A stretch of DNA of 64,000 nt from Shewanella aestuarii (GCF_014647215.1 NZ_BMOT01000010.1:1-64000); one strand, 5' to 3'. Shown: positions 33,754 through 43,120, counted from the stretch's first letter. Numbers and translations: made by a program. The notes: generated by a model from the sequence alone, not told the origin.

Positions 33754-34713
33754 ATGAGTCAGCATTGGTCAGACTATTGGGAGCAAGGTTATGTGACCTC
33801 TTTTGGTTCGGAGTTAACACAGAACTATCAGGGGGAGTTAAAAAACATATGGGAATCATTCGCAACTAAGCTTCCTGCAAACTTCGAAGTATTAGATTTG
33901 TGCACTGGTAATGCTTCATTACCTTTGTTAATTCAAGATTGCTTATCCGAAAATGAACTGAATGGACACATTACCGCAGTAGATCTTGCACAAGTCAAAC
34001 TGGATGAAAAAAGACATAAAAATAGCAAGATCCACATTGAACTGATTTCTGGCGTGAATTGCGAGGCTTTGCCTTTTGAGTCAGGAAGGTTCGATTTCTG
34101 CATATCACAATTTGGAATAGAATATTCTTCAATATTACAAACATTATCTGAAATCAGTCGAGTGCTAAAAGTAAACGGGCAGTGCTTGTTGGTACTACAC
34201 CATATAGATTCAAGGATATTACAGACAAATCGAAAAATTTATCAATTCATTAACCAACCTCAAGTGCAAAGTTTGTTGCAAAACATGAGTAAGCTAATTT
34301 TGGCCATGGGCGAGATTAGTACACATGAAGATGTTATTAAAATAAAGCAAGATCAAGAATGTGAAGCGATAAGAAGTAATATAAATAAAGATATAAAAAC
34401 ACTCATTCAAACTGATGAATTAACAGCTAAAGAAAGCGAATTGATGATGTACGTTGGTCAATTTTTTACTCAAGGTATGTTTTGGCCTATTAGCAAAAAA
34501 CAACAATTCTTAAATTTTATTGAACAAGAGATATCATCATCAAAAGTAAGACTTACTGAACTGATAAATGCTGCGGTCGATGAAGAAAAGCTGGACAGTA
34601 TTATCTGTGAAACTAGAAAGCTCAATCTCGGTTTAGTTAAAGCTGAAATGGTGATTGAGAATGAAGAACTGATTGCTTATACATTGTCCCTTCAAAAAGA
34701 TAATGTGGGTTAA
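33754..34713 (+). CDS. Class I SAM-dependent methyltransferase (substrate unknown)
   Basis: A 319-residue protein. Motif I is VLDLCTGNASLPLL near residues 46-59, with an Asp at the end of strand 2 in ITAVDLAQ, LPFESGRFDFC as motif IV-like, and ISRVLKVNGQCLLVL as post-motif. The C-terminal half is alpha-helical and unlike standard UbiE or Tam enzymes. The N terminus (HWSDYWEQGYVTSFG) suggests small-molecule or natural-product type enzymes. AGGTGG lies 5 to 6 bases upstream of the ATG. It has AT-rich, unbiased codons unlike the neighbours on each side. Substrate unknown. Confidence 0.75.
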   Translation: MSQHWSDYWEQGYVTSFGSELTQNYQGELKNIWESFATKLPANFEVLDLCTGNASLPLLIQDCLSENELNGHITAVDLAQVKLDEKRHKNSKIHIELISGVNCEALPFESGRFDFCISQFGIEYSSILQTLSEISRVLKVNGQCLLVLHHIDSRILQTNRKIYQFINQPQVQSLLQNMSKLILAMGEISTHEDVIKIKQDQECEAIRSNINKDIKTLIQTDELTAKESELMMYVGQFFTQGMFWPISKKQQFLNFIEQEISSSKVRLTELINAAVDEEKLDSIICETRKLNLGLVKAEMVIENEELIAYTLSLQKDNVG

Positions 34714-35025
34714 AACCGTTAAAATTAGCCTTAAAATGCCCCAAATTATATACACAATGTATAGAAAATAAGCTTTCAATTTAAAAAGACAGACTAACAC
34801 CTCTTTCCAGTTCTTTTAGATGTTCCCAAATGTTGACACAGGTCAACATTTTGTGAAATGATGCGAACGGGTCTATGCCTTAACTGGTATAGAAAAGGGA
34901 AGAAAAACTAACAATCACAAGAGAAAGATGGACTTACCATTGTTAACGTTTTATTAACATTGTTATCAAACATTTACAATTGTACTTCTACACTTTTTTA
35001 ATTCACTTCAAATTGGTTGGGAACT
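34714..35025. other. Upstream region of the TonB2 operon
   Basis: About 310 bases without a gene. It contains the 24-bp palindrome at 34828-34851 and several GTTAAC/GTTAA motifs close to the start, but no box I can assign with confidence. Confidence 0.5.
34828..34851. promoter_or_regulatory. Perfect palindrome, candidate operator
   Basis: AAATGTTGAC (34828-34837) is followed by ACAG and then GTCAACATTT (34842-34851), an exact inverted repeat. It lies about 175 bases upstream of the operon start. The regulator is unknown; it is not a Fur or CRP box. Confidence 0.45.
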
Positions 35026-35808
35026 ATGTCCAAGGTAAGCAATAGAACAAAAATCGCTACTGCACTTGTTGGCGCACTGGCATTAGCTAGTAGCAACTTG
35101 GTAGTTGCAAATCCTCTTGCCGATGTGCAAAAGGCGGACAGCAAAATTCACGCAGAATCTGCAGCGTCACAACAAAAGGTTGACAAATATTTTGACCAAG
35201 CTCAAGACATGTTGTTTGAGTATGGCAGTGTTGCTGATGAGCGCGAATCGCTGAAGTCTTATAATGACTACGTCGCTGGTTTGGTAGCTGATCAACAAAA
35301 TTCAATGGATGCAATTCAAACAGACATCAACGGTGTTGACCGTTTACGTCAAGGTGTTGTGCCATTAATGTTTAAAATGGTTGAAGCCTTAGAACAGTTT
35401 GTTCAATTGGATTTACCATTCAATACTGAAGTTCGTAAAGAACGTGTTGAAAACTTAAAAAACATTCTTAATACAGCTGAAGTTACTTTAGCTGAAAAAT
35501 ATCGTTTAATTCTTGATGCATACAGCATTGAGCGCGAATACGGTAACTTCGTTGCAGTTCACACTGGTAAGCTAAACCTTGATGGTAAAGAAGTATTAGT
35601 TGATTTCTTTAACTTAGGTCGTGTTGCACTTTACGCACAAAGCTTAGATCAAAAAACAGCTTGGATGTATGACGCTGAAGCTAAAACTTGGAACAAGTTA
35701 GAAGACAGCTATTTACGCGACATCACCAAAGGTATTCGTATTGCTCGTAAGCAAGGCGCTCTAGACCTATTCGCATTACCAATTCCAGCTGCGGAGACTG
35801 CACAATAA
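35026..35808 (+). CDS. DUF3450 periplasmic protein of the TonB2 system
   Basis: A 260-residue protein with a signal peptide (cleaving near LVVANPL) and a mostly helical, coiled-coil body (residues 30-120). It matches the DUF3450 family, which is found next to TtpC in marine bacteria and is thought to work with the ExbB/TonB machine. Start ATG 35026 is chosen over TTG 35017 because only it leaves room for the GGGA upstream. Its TAA overlaps the next ATG by one base (TAATG), so it is the first gene of a tightly coupled operon. Confidence 0.8.
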   Translation: MSKVSNRTKIATALVGALALASSNLVVANPLADVQKADSKIHAESAASQQKVDKYFDQAQDMLFEYGSVADERESLKSYNDYVAGLVADQQNSMDAIQTDINGVDRLRQGVVPLMFKMVEALEQFVQLDLPFNTEVRKERVENLKNILNTAEVTLAEKYRLILDAYSIEREYGNFVAVHTGKLNLDGKEVLVDFFNLGRVALYAQSLDQKTAWMYDAEAKTWNKLEDSYLRDITKGIRIARKQGALDLFALPIPAAETAQ

Positions 35809-37163
35809 TGAAGAAGTTAATTACATCAGCGCTAGTAGCTGCAACTTTCTCTTTAACAGCCGGTATGGTTTCTGCTGCAGATGCACCAAAAACTATTGAT
35901 CAACTGTTACAGCAAGTGAAAGTTGACCGCGCTAACGAAGGCAAAACAAACGCTAAACGTGAAAGAGAATTCCAAGCTGAACGTGGCGACAAAGCTTCTC
36001 TACTGAAACGTGAAAAAGACGCTCTAGCAGCTGAAAAACAACGTGGTAAAGATCTTAACCAAGCGTTTTTAGATAACGAGCGTAAAATTGCTCAGTTAGA
36101 AGAAGATTTAAAAACAGCTCAAGGTGACTTGGGTGAAATGTTTGGTGTTGTTAAAGGTGAAGCCGGTGATTTCGCTGGTAAACTTGCAGCATCTAACATC
36201 AGTGCACAGTTCCCTGGTCGTGATGCATTCATCGCTGAACTTGGTGCGCGTAAATCATTACCAAAAATTGAAGAACTAGAGCAATTCTGGGAAGCTCAAT
36301 TATTCGAAATGGTTCAATCAGGTAAAGTTGTTAAGTTTGACGGCGCGGTAACTGCTATTGACGGTAATGTTGTCAATACTGCTATTCACCGTGTTGGTCC
36401 ATTCAACTTAACAGCTGAAGGTAAGTATGTTGTTTTCAAGCCTGAATTAGGTTTAATTCAGCAGTTATCACAGCAGCCTGAAGGTTACCAAGTGAGTGCT
36501 GTTGGTTCGTGGGAAAGCACAACTTCTGGTTCAGCTCCTTTCTATATCGATCCAGCTCGCGGCGTGTTATTGAATATCTTCACTAACAAAGCAAGCTTAG
36601 AAGACCGTTTAGAAGCTGGTGGAACAATTGGTTATATCATTCTAGCTTTATTAGCCTTAGGTATGTTGATTGCGGTTGAGCGTTTAATCACTCTTACTGT
36701 TATTGGCGGTAAAGTGAATAGCCAACGTAAGAATATTGCTAACCCAGGTAACAACGCTTTAGGTCGCATCCTTCAAGTTTATCAAAACAACAAAGATGTT
36801 GATGTTGAAACTCTAGAGTTAAAACTTGACGAAGCTATTTTGAAAGAAACTCCAGCTTTAGAAGCGCGTATATCTATCATTAAAGTTATTGCTGCTATCG
36901 CACCTATGATGGGTCTTTTAGGTACTGTAACCGGTATGATCGCAACCTTCCAATCTATTCAATTATTCGGTACTGGTGACCCTAAATTGATGGCTGGCGG
37001 TATTTCTATGGCGCTTATTACAACGGTTCAAGGTCTAATCGCTGCATTACCGTTAATGTTATTACACGCTGTAGTTGTTGCACGTAGCAAGTCTATCGTT
37101 CAAGTTCTTGAAGAACAAAGCGCCGGAATCATTGCAGAGCACGCTGAGAAGAGGGCTGACTAA
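35808..37163 (+). CDS. TtpC-like long ExbB-family proton-channel protein
   Basis: A 451-residue protein. A signal peptide (cleaving after SAADA) and a coiled-coil periplasmic part (about residues 40-130) precede a MotA/TolQ/ExbB core in the C-terminal 190 residues (IGYIILALLALGMLIAVER, ISIIKVIAAIAPMMGLLGTVTGMI). The long periplasmic N terminus is typical of TtpC, an added component of the Vibrio TonB2 system that is needed for energy transfer there. Upstream and downstream genes overlap it by one base each. Confidence 0.85.
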   Translation: MKKLITSALVAATFSLTAGMVSAADAPKTIDQLLQQVKVDRANEGKTNAKREREFQAERGDKASLLKREKDALAAEKQRGKDLNQAFLDNERKIAQLEEDLKTAQGDLGEMFGVVKGEAGDFAGKLAASNISAQFPGRDAFIAELGARKSLPKIEELEQFWEAQLFEMVQSGKVVKFDGAVTAIDGNVVNTAIHRVGPFNLTAEGKYVVFKPELGLIQQLSQQPEGYQVSAVGSWESTTSGSAPFYIDPARGVLLNIFTNKASLEDRLEAGGTIGYIILALLALGMLIAVERLITLTVIGGKVNSQRKNIANPGNNALGRILQVYQNNKDVDVETLELKLDEAILKETPALEARISIIKVIAAIAPMMGLLGTVTGMIATFQSIQLFGTGDPKLMAGGISMALITTVQGLIAALPLMLLHAVVVARSKSIVQVLEEQSAGIIAEHAEKRAD

Positions 37164-37690
37164 TGATGCTAATCCTGATGGACATATGGGATTCCGTCAG
37201 GGGCTTCATGGCCTCCGGAGGCGACGTCCTCTGGTTGGTAGCAGCTGTGCTTTTCCTAATGTGGGTTTTAATGCTTGAGCGTTACTGGTATCTGAATTGG
37301 ATATCACCAAAGCAACATCAAGCCGTTATTGCTGCATGGGAAGCCAGAGATGAAACACACTCTTGGCACGCACACCGTATCCGTGAAGCTTGGGTGTCCC
37401 AAGCGAAGCAAGATTTGAATGCACGTATGCTGTTAATCAAGACCCTAGTAGCCATTTGTCCAATGATTGGTTTATTAGGTACCGTAACCGGTATGATTTC
37501 AGTATTTGATGTGATGGCAGTTCAGGGGACGAGTAATGCTCGTTTAATGGCGGCTGGTATCTCAATGGCCACAATGCCTACTATGGCAGGAATGGTAGCA
37601 GCTCTTTCAGGTGTTTTCTTTAGCACCCGTTTAGACTCAAAAATGAGAATCAGTTTAGAAAAGCTAAAAGACAGCATGCCTCACCACTAG
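37163..37690 (+). CDS. exbB: ExbB-type proton-channel protein of the TonB2 system
   Basis: A 175-residue protein with three transmembrane segments (about residues 19-37, 94-112 and 128-150) in the ExbB/TolQ pattern. The conserved region LIKTLVAICPMIGLLGTVTGMI matches that of the preceding TtpC. It forms the proton channel with ExbD. It starts within the TtpC stop (TAATG). The shorter length is normal for ExbB2-type proteins. Confidence 0.9.
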   Translation: MMLILMDIWDSVRGFMASGGDVLWLVAAVLFLMWVLMLERYWYLNWISPKQHQAVIAAWEARDETHSWHAHRIREAWVSQAKQDLNARMLLIKTLVAICPMIGLLGTVTGMISVFDVMAVQGTSNARLMAAGISMATMPTMAGMVAALSGVFFSTRLDSKMRISLEKLKDSMPHH

Positions 37691-37703
37691 AGAGAGATTG
37701 AAC

Positions 37704-38108
37704 ATGGCACGTAAGAAGCATTCCAGTATGGAAGAGGAAGCTCAAATTGATATGACCCCGATGCTAGACATCGTGTTTATCATGCTGATCTTCTTCATTG
37801 TAACAACATCGTTTGTTAAGCCATCAGGCTTAGACTACAACAAGCCTAAAGCATCACAGGCTACGTCTAAACCATCGGCAAACATCTTTATTGGCATCAG
37901 TAAAACTGGTGTGATTATGATGGAAAACCGTCAGGTTGATATCGAGCGTGTAACAGCTAACGTAGAACGTATGTTAGCTGAAGCACCAGAAGCAGCTGTT
38001 CTTATTCAAGCAGACAAAGACACTCAGCATGGCTTAGTGGTTAAAGTTCTTGATAACGTTAAAGCTGCCGGTATCGACAAAATTTCTGTATCAGCGGGGA
38101 ATGAGTAA
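37704..38108 (+). CDS. exbD: ExbD-type protein of the TonB2 system
   Basis: A 134-residue protein. MTPMLDIVFIMLIFFIV near residue 17 is the ExbD signature, and the Asp in PMLDIVF is the proton-carrying residue of the family. The periplasmic C-terminal domain follows. AGAGAG lies just upstream of ATG 37704, making it a better start than the TTG at 37698. It follows exbB by 13 bases. Confidence 0.9.
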   Translation: MARKKHSSMEEEAQIDMTPMLDIVFIMLIFFIVTTSFVKPSGLDYNKPKASQATSKPSANIFIGISKTGVIMMENRQVDIERVTANVERMLAEAPEAAVLIQADKDTQHGLVVKVLDNVKAAGIDKISVSAGNE

Positions 38109-38109
38109 T

Positions 38110-38727
38110 ATGCTAAGAGCACTCGTATCAATCATCATTGGTGCCGCAGTGACTTTTGGTCTGTTCGCCTTCATGGCATTCTTAGTCGGCGGCGGTGCAC
38201 AACGCAACGATGAGTCGACTGAGACCCCTGTTATTGAAATTACGATGGATAAGCAGGATTCGAAGGCACAGAAGAAACCAAGGGTGACTCCTAAGCCACC
38301 ACCACCACCAGAGCAACCACCGAAGCCGGATACTACACCTCCAGATGCTTCAAGCAATATTGATACGAATATGTCGTTCAATATGGGTGGTGTTGAAGCG
38401 GGTTCAGCATCTACAGGCTTTAAGCTTGGCAATATGATGACTCGTGATGGTGATGCTACACCTATTGTTCGTATCGAGCCTCAATATCCTATTGCAGCAG
38501 CTCGTGATGGTAAAGAAGGTTGGGTTCAACTGACATTTACAATTAACGAATTAGGCGGTGTTGATGACGTTTCTGTTATCAAGGCTGAACCAAAGCGCTT
38601 ATTTGATCGCGAAGCAATTCGTGCATTAAAGAAGTGGAAATATAAGCCTAAGATTGTTGATGGTAAGCCATTAAAACAACCAGGTATGACAGTTCAACTT
38701 GACTTCACATTAGAAAAAGGGAGGTAG
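38110..38727 (+). CDS. tonB: TonB2-type energy transducer
   Basis: A 205-residue TonB-family protein: N-terminal transmembrane segment (residues 4-26), a short Pro-rich linker with KPRVTPKPPPPP and EQPPKPDTTPP, and a C-terminal domain (ARDGKEGWVQLTFTINELGG, REAIRALKKWKYKP). The shorter linker is typical of TonB2 proteins. It spans the periplasm to energise outer-membrane receptors. ATG 38110 lies 1 base after the exbD stop and has GGGGA upstream; the in-frame start at 38050 inside exbD is not credible. Confidence 0.9.
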   Translation: MLRALVSIIIGAAVTFGLFAFMAFLVGGGAQRNDESTETPVIEITMDKQDSKAQKKPRVTPKPPPPPEQPPKPDTTPPDASSNIDTNMSFNMGGVEAGSASTGFKLGNMMTRDGDATPIVRIEPQYPIAAARDGKEGWVQLTFTINELGGVDDVSVIKAEPKRLFDREAIRALKKWKYKPKIVDGKPLKQPGMTVQLDFTLEKGR

Positions 38728-38730
38728 ATA

Positions 38731-39978
38731 ATGCGTAACGTTACAACTATAGCAACAGCACTACTACTTTCTGTCTGTGGAAGTACCATGTTGGCTGGCA
38801 CCGCAATAGCAGCTGAAAAGTGTGAAATTGATAAACGTCAATCTCGTGCTGTTGGTGAAAGTGCGGCTAAAAAGGTTCAAAAATCTTTTGAAGCTTATAC
38901 TGAAGGTAATTTAGACCAGGCTATTTCTATATTATTAGAAGCAAATGCTAAAAACGATTTCGACAAAGCTTATGTCGATCGTATGTTAGGTAACTTCTAT
39001 GCAGAAAAAGGTCAAATGTCTACGGCTATTAAGTATTTAAAGACTGCCGTTCAAGCTGACATTCTTGGTGGAACAGATCACGCTGCAACAATGCGTTTGT
39101 ATGCCGATTTGTTACTTCAAGAGCGTAAGTTTAAAGAAGCTATTCCATATTATTATAAGTGGATGGAGTTTACCTGTAAGGCTGATTCTCAAATGTATCG
39201 CCGTATAGGTATCGCTTACACTGAGTTAAAAGAATGGAACAAAGTACTTGAAGTTGCTGACAAAGGTTTAGCTTTAGCTGAAGCACCTGATAAGAACTTA
39301 TATCAGATGAAATTAACCGCATACTTTAACCAGAAAAAGTATAAAGACGCCGTAAAAGTCCTTGAGACTATGGTGCCTTTATTCCAAGACGATAAGCGTC
39401 TCTGGGTTCAGTTAGCGCAATTCTATCTGATGACTGAAGATTATGATCGTTCTCTAGCGACTTATGATTTAGCTTATAAAAATGGTTTCTTAGAGACTGA
39501 TGGCAACATCACTCGTTTGTCACAATTGTTAGCGCAAAAAGGTTCACCTTATAAAGCGGCTAAAATTTATGAGAAACACATGAAGTCAGGTTTAATTCCA
39601 GAAAATGAGAAAACTCTTAATATTCTCGCTGGTTTTTACCATAATGCTAAAGAGTTAAAAGAAGCTGCTACCTATTATGGTAAAGCAGCGTCTGCAGGAA
39701 ATAGCGGTGAATTGTATTTGAAGCAAGGGCGTATTTTGTCTCTTGATCAAAAATACAAAGAAGCGATTCCTGTTTTAGAGAAAGCGCTTGACGCCGGGAT
39801 TGATAATCCAGGTGAAGCTCAGTTTGAGTTAGCGTTAGTTCACTTAAGTCTAAAGCAATACAAGTCAGCTTATAATCGTGCTGTTCAAGCATCGAAAGAT
39901 AAGAAGACCGCAAGAAGCGCAAACAGTTATATTTCTTACATTAAAGAAAAAGCACGTATTCATAACGTTGCTCTATAA
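38731..39978 (+). CDS. Periplasmic TPR-repeat protein of the TonB2 operon
   Basis: A 415-residue protein with a signal peptide (cleaving near AIAAEK) and about eight to ten TPR-like helical repeats (for example DKAYVDRMLGNFYAEKGQM and YLKQGRILSLDQKYKEAIP). A TPR protein is commonly the last gene of DUF3450-TtpC operons, and probably acts as a scaffold between components. GGGAGG lies 6 bases before the ATG and overlaps the tonB stop. A terminator follows after 13 bases, so this ends the operon. Confidence 0.85.
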   Translation: MRNVTTIATALLLSVCGSTMLAGTAIAAEKCEIDKRQSRAVGESAAKKVQKSFEAYTEGNLDQAISILLEANAKNDFDKAYVDRMLGNFYAEKGQMSTAIKYLKTAVQADILGGTDHAATMRLYADLLLQERKFKEAIPYYYKWMEFTCKADSQMYRRIGIAYTELKEWNKVLEVADKGLALAEAPDKNLYQMKLTAYFNQKKYKDAVKVLETMVPLFQDDKRLWVQLAQFYLMTEDYDRSLATYDLAYKNGFLETDGNITRLSQLLAQKGSPYKAAKIYEKHMKSGLIPENEKTLNILAGFYHNAKELKEAATYYGKAASAGNSGELYLKQGRILSLDQKYKEAIPVLEKALDAGIDNPGEAQFELALVHLSLKQYKSAYNRAVQASKDKKTARSANSYISYIKEKARIHNVAL

Positions 39979-39991
39979 CTTGTTCTTCAAC

Positions 39992-40019
39992 TAAAAAAGC
40001 CCCGAAAGGGGCTTTTTTT
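39992..40019. terminator. Terminator after the TonB2 operon (bidirectional)
   Basis: AAAAAAGCCCC, GAAA and GGGGCTTTTTT make a symmetric stem flanked by A and T runs, so it can work for the plus-strand operon and the converging minus-strand gene. Confidence 0.95.
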
Positions 40020-40254
40020 ATTGCTATTTTATATTGCAGTGTTGGTTTTATGGGGGTGATACATTGATGCGTTGCCTATTAACATTGAGCATGGCAATTT
40101 TAAGCATATTTATTCAATTAACCGTACTCCACAGATTCTTTTATTCATTGCGTGATGGCAACCACAGTGTTTGATTTGGCACTGTTCAAATAGTTTGATA
40201 AGTATTGATATCACTCTGATTGCAATTTTTACTGCAGCATCAGAGGGGGATATT

Positions 40255-40764
40255 TTAATGGATGTTAATTAGCGCTTGGTGTTGGTCGTGTTCTTGCTCA
40301 AGTTTGCTTGATAACGATTCGACTTGTACAAACAAGGCTTCAATATTTTTATCATCACTCGGGGTACAAATCCCGCCAGCGAGTTTATAAGCGATACTGA
40401 AGTTATGGTCTTTGCCATATTTTTCTTTAAACAGTTTTATTTGTTCGTCAATTCGCTTTAACACTACTTCAGTACCTTGCTCATCAACATTAAATAATCC
40501 TAGCGCAAAATGGTTAGTGTCGAGCCTTGCTATTAAATCTGTCGCGCGTAAAAGTGCTTCTTGAACCTGATTGGTAAATAATTCCAGCAAATGAGGTTGT
40601 TTTACTGTTTCATGAATGTGTGGGCACAGATACAATAAAGCTAAGCTTTGTTTTTCTCGTAAATGGCGATGCCATTCACGATTAAACACCTCCATAAAAT
40701 ATATCTGATTGTAAACACCCGTTTCTGGATCTCGGAAACCTGAATTGCGAAAAGAATAGATCAT
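40255..40764 (-). CDS. GGDEF-like protein with a lost catalytic motif
   Basis: A 169-residue single-domain protein. The frame matches a GGDEF diguanylate cyclase fold: RDPETGVYNQIYFMEVF near residue 11 (usual start DPLTGLYNR), DLIARLDTNHFALGL, and a final FSIAYKLAGGI. The signature loop reads RLDTNHFAL in place of R-GGDEF-A, so the two Gly and the metal-binding Asp/Glu are gone. It cannot be an active cyclase by this route. It may be a sensor, an inactive binder or a partner for another protein. GGAG lies upstream of the start; it diverges from the DUF885 gene. Confidence 0.8.
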   Translation of the reverse strand: MIYSFRNSGFRDPETGVYNQIYFMEVFNREWHRHLREKQSLALLYLCPHIHETVKQPHLLELFTNQVQEALLRATDLIARLDTNHFALGLFNVDEQGTEVVLKRIDEQIKLFKEKYGKDHNFSIAYKLAGGICTPSDDKNIEALFVQVESLSSKLEQEHDQHQALINIH

Positions 40765-40838
40765 TGAGTAACTCCATTGAATATTCTTTTTTAATTATAG
40801 ATATGATTTTTGATTCATGTGTAAAAGGAACAATAAAA

Positions 40839-42677
40839 ATGAATAAAACCCTCCTTGCGGCCAGCATATCGTTATTATTTTCGATTCAAGGTTGTAGCGA
40901 TAATACTGCTCAACAAACATCAACTACAACGAGTACGTCTGCAGCTATGCCTGCTGAGAAAGTCAGTGTTTCTGCTAAAGAAGCTTATTTAACTATGGTA
41001 GATGACTTTTTTCAGGAGCAACTTAAGTTAGAACCTATTTATGCCACTTTCGTTGGTGTGAACGAGTATAACGATCAGTTCGGTGATTCTTTATCCGAAA
41101 GCTACCTTAAAGCCCGCCATGATCTAAATGCTAAGTATTTTGCCCAGGCTAAAAAGATTGATGTGGATGCTTTACCGTCAGATTTAAAGCTAAGTTACAG
41201 TATGTTTATTTATGACCGTGATATGGCTTTGATGAGTGAAACCTACCCAGAACACTTCCTGCCTATGAATCAGTTTTATAATACGGTATTTACCATGGTT
41301 CAATTGGGGTCAGGTGAAAGTGCTCAGCCATTCAACACCGTCGAGGATTATCAAAACTGGCTGTCTCGCCTAAACGGATTTGTTACTTGGCTTCAATTAG
41401 CGCAAGTTCGTATGGAAGAGGGCGTCAATAGCAAGGTCGTTTTACCAAAAGTGCTTGTCGATAGAATGATCCCTCAGCTTGCGGCACAAGTGGTGAGTAA
41501 CCCTGAAGACAGTTTATTCTATTCGCCTATCAAGTTATTACCAGACTCTTTCACCGATGAGCAAAAAAGCAATCTTACCCAAGATTATAAGGATTTTTTA
41601 TCTACTAAGTTAATTCCTGCTTTGACAGATCTTCATCAGTATGTTCAAAACTCATACTTGCCAAACGCAAGAGCATCAGATGGATGGTGGGGATTACCAA
41701 ATGGCAAAGTGTGGTACCAACATTTAGCCAACAGCCATACAACAACAAAAATGTCTGTTGATGAAATCCATCAAATTGGGTTGTCGGAAGTGAAACGTAT
41801 TTTAGCTGAAATGGACAAAGTGCGTGAACAAGTAAAGTTTGCCGGCGATTTGACGGCTTTCTTCGCTTCATTATCCTCTGAACCACAGTATTTCTTCACA
41901 GACAAACAAGATTTGATTGATGGCTACATGGTGCTCAAAGACTCAATTAATCTAGTACTACCAAACTACTTTAATGTCATGCCTAAAGCCGATTATGTCG
42001 TCAAGCCGGTTGAAGCGTTCCGTGAGCAATCTGCTGCTGGTGCATCATACGAATCGCCAGCGGTTGACGGTTCTCGTCCAGGTGTGTTCTATATCAATAC
42101 GTTCAATTTAAAAGCACAACCTAAGTGGGGCATGACTACGTTATCTTTACACGAAGCAGCACCGGGCCATCACTTCCAAATAGCAATTAAGCAAGAGTTA
42201 ACCGGCGTACCAGAGTTTCAACGATTTCAGGGTTATACCGCGTTTGAAGAAGGTTGGGCGTTATATGCCGAATATTTAGGCATTGAAATGGGACTGTTCT
42301 CAGATCCTTACCAATATTTTGGTAAGCTATCCGATGAAATGTTACGAGCTATGCGTTTAGTGGTGGATACTGGGTTACATGCAAAAGGCTGGAGCCGTGA
42401 GCAAGCGATTCAATATATGAAAGACAACTCACCGATGGCCGAGTCTGATATTGTTGCGGAAGTGGAGCGATATATGGCGATTCCCGGGCAAGCCTTATCT
42501 TATAAGGTGGGTCAGCTAACCATTCTTAAGCTACGTGCAGAAGCTGAAGCTAAGTTAGGTGATAAGTTTGATATTAAAGGTTTCCATGATCAAATTTTGA
42601 CGACGGGTTCATTGCCTATGGCTGTGATGGAAACAAAAGTGGCTGAATGGGTTGAGACTGAGTTAGCCAAACACTAG
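40839..42677 (+). CDS. DUF885-family lipoprotein (probable metallopeptidase)
   Basis: A 612-residue protein with a lipobox (LLFSIQGC, Cys at about residue 18). It matches DUF885, with the zinc-binding-like HEAAPGHHFQ motif (a variant HExxxGHH) near residue 445 and EEGWALYAEYLG downstream, which supplies the third ligand. The family includes dipeptidyl-type carboxypeptidases by similarity, but the substrate is not known. ATG 40839 has AAAAGGA 8 to 9 bases upstream and gives a normal lipoprotein signal; the frame from 40764 overlaps the divergent gene and is not used. Confidence 0.85.
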   Translation: MNKTLLAASISLLFSIQGCSDNTAQQTSTTTSTSAAMPAEKVSVSAKEAYLTMVDDFFQEQLKLEPIYATFVGVNEYNDQFGDSLSESYLKARHDLNAKYFAQAKKIDVDALPSDLKLSYSMFIYDRDMALMSETYPEHFLPMNQFYNTVFTMVQLGSGESAQPFNTVEDYQNWLSRLNGFVTWLQLAQVRMEEGVNSKVVLPKVLVDRMIPQLAAQVVSNPEDSLFYSPIKLLPDSFTDEQKSNLTQDYKDFLSTKLIPALTDLHQYVQNSYLPNARASDGWWGLPNGKVWYQHLANSHTTTKMSVDEIHQIGLSEVKRILAEMDKVREQVKFAGDLTAFFASLSSEPQYFFTDKQDLIDGYMVLKDSINLVLPNYFNVMPKADYVVKPVEAFREQSAAGASYESPAVDGSRPGVFYINTFNLKAQPKWGMTTLSLHEAAPGHHFQIAIKQELTGVPEFQRFQGYTAFEEGWALYAEYLGIEMGLFSDPYQYFGKLSDEMLRAMRLVVDTGLHAKGWSREQAIQYMKDNSPMAESDIVAEVERYMAIPGQALSYKVGQLTILKLRAEAEAKLGDKFDIKGFHDQILTTGSLPMAVMETKVAEWVETELAKH

Positions 42678-42760
42678 TTGCACAGAGTGTGTCACGTATT
42701 CGATTTATGTTAAGGTATGTGGCACTTTATATCTTTATCTAAAAATAAGTAGGAGTAAGA

Positions 42761-43039
42761 ATGGTACAGGCAACAGCAAGACATTTGTTAGTCAGCACTG
42801 AAGAGCAATGTAACGAATTAAAACAACAAATCGAAAATGGCGCTGAATTTGCTGATATAGCGAAGTCTTATTCTTCATGTCCATCTGGTTCTCAAGGCGG
42901 TGATCTAGGCTCTTTTGGCCCTGGAATGATGGTTAAAGAGTTTGATGAGGTTGTTTTTAGTGCACCTCTTAATACTGTTCAAGGTCCAGTTAAAACTCAA
43001 TTTGGTTATCATTTGCTAGAAGTGACTAGCCGAGGTTAG
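42761..43039 (+). CDS. ppiC: Parvulin-type peptidyl-prolyl isomerase (PpiC-like)
   Basis: A 92-residue stand-alone parvulin domain starting MVQATARHLLVS, with IENGAEFADIAKSYSSCPSG, GGDLGSFGPGMMVKEFDEVVF and VKTQFGYHLLEV, in the order expected for PpiC. No signal peptide is present, so it acts in the cytoplasm. It would speed prolyl isomerisation of folding proteins. TAGGAG lies 7 to 8 bases before the ATG. A terminator follows. Length and motifs are the standard for the family. Confidence 0.92.
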   Translation: MVQATARHLLVSTEEQCNELKQQIENGAEFADIAKSYSSCPSGSQGGDLGSFGPGMMVKEFDEVVFSAPLNTVQGPVKTQFGYHLLEVTSRG

Positions 43040-43079
43040 TTGTTAATCCAGGCTTAATTTAAGCCAGGATTAATGTTTA

Positions 43080-43102
43080 AAAGGCGGCTTTTGCCGCCTT
43101 TA
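43080..43102 (+). terminator. Terminator after ppiC
   Basis: AAAGGCGGC, TTTT and GCCGCCTTT form a perfect stem, followed by ATTG. It sits 40 bases after the stop. Confidence 0.85.
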
Positions 43103-43120
43103 TTGTGTCATGAGAAATAG

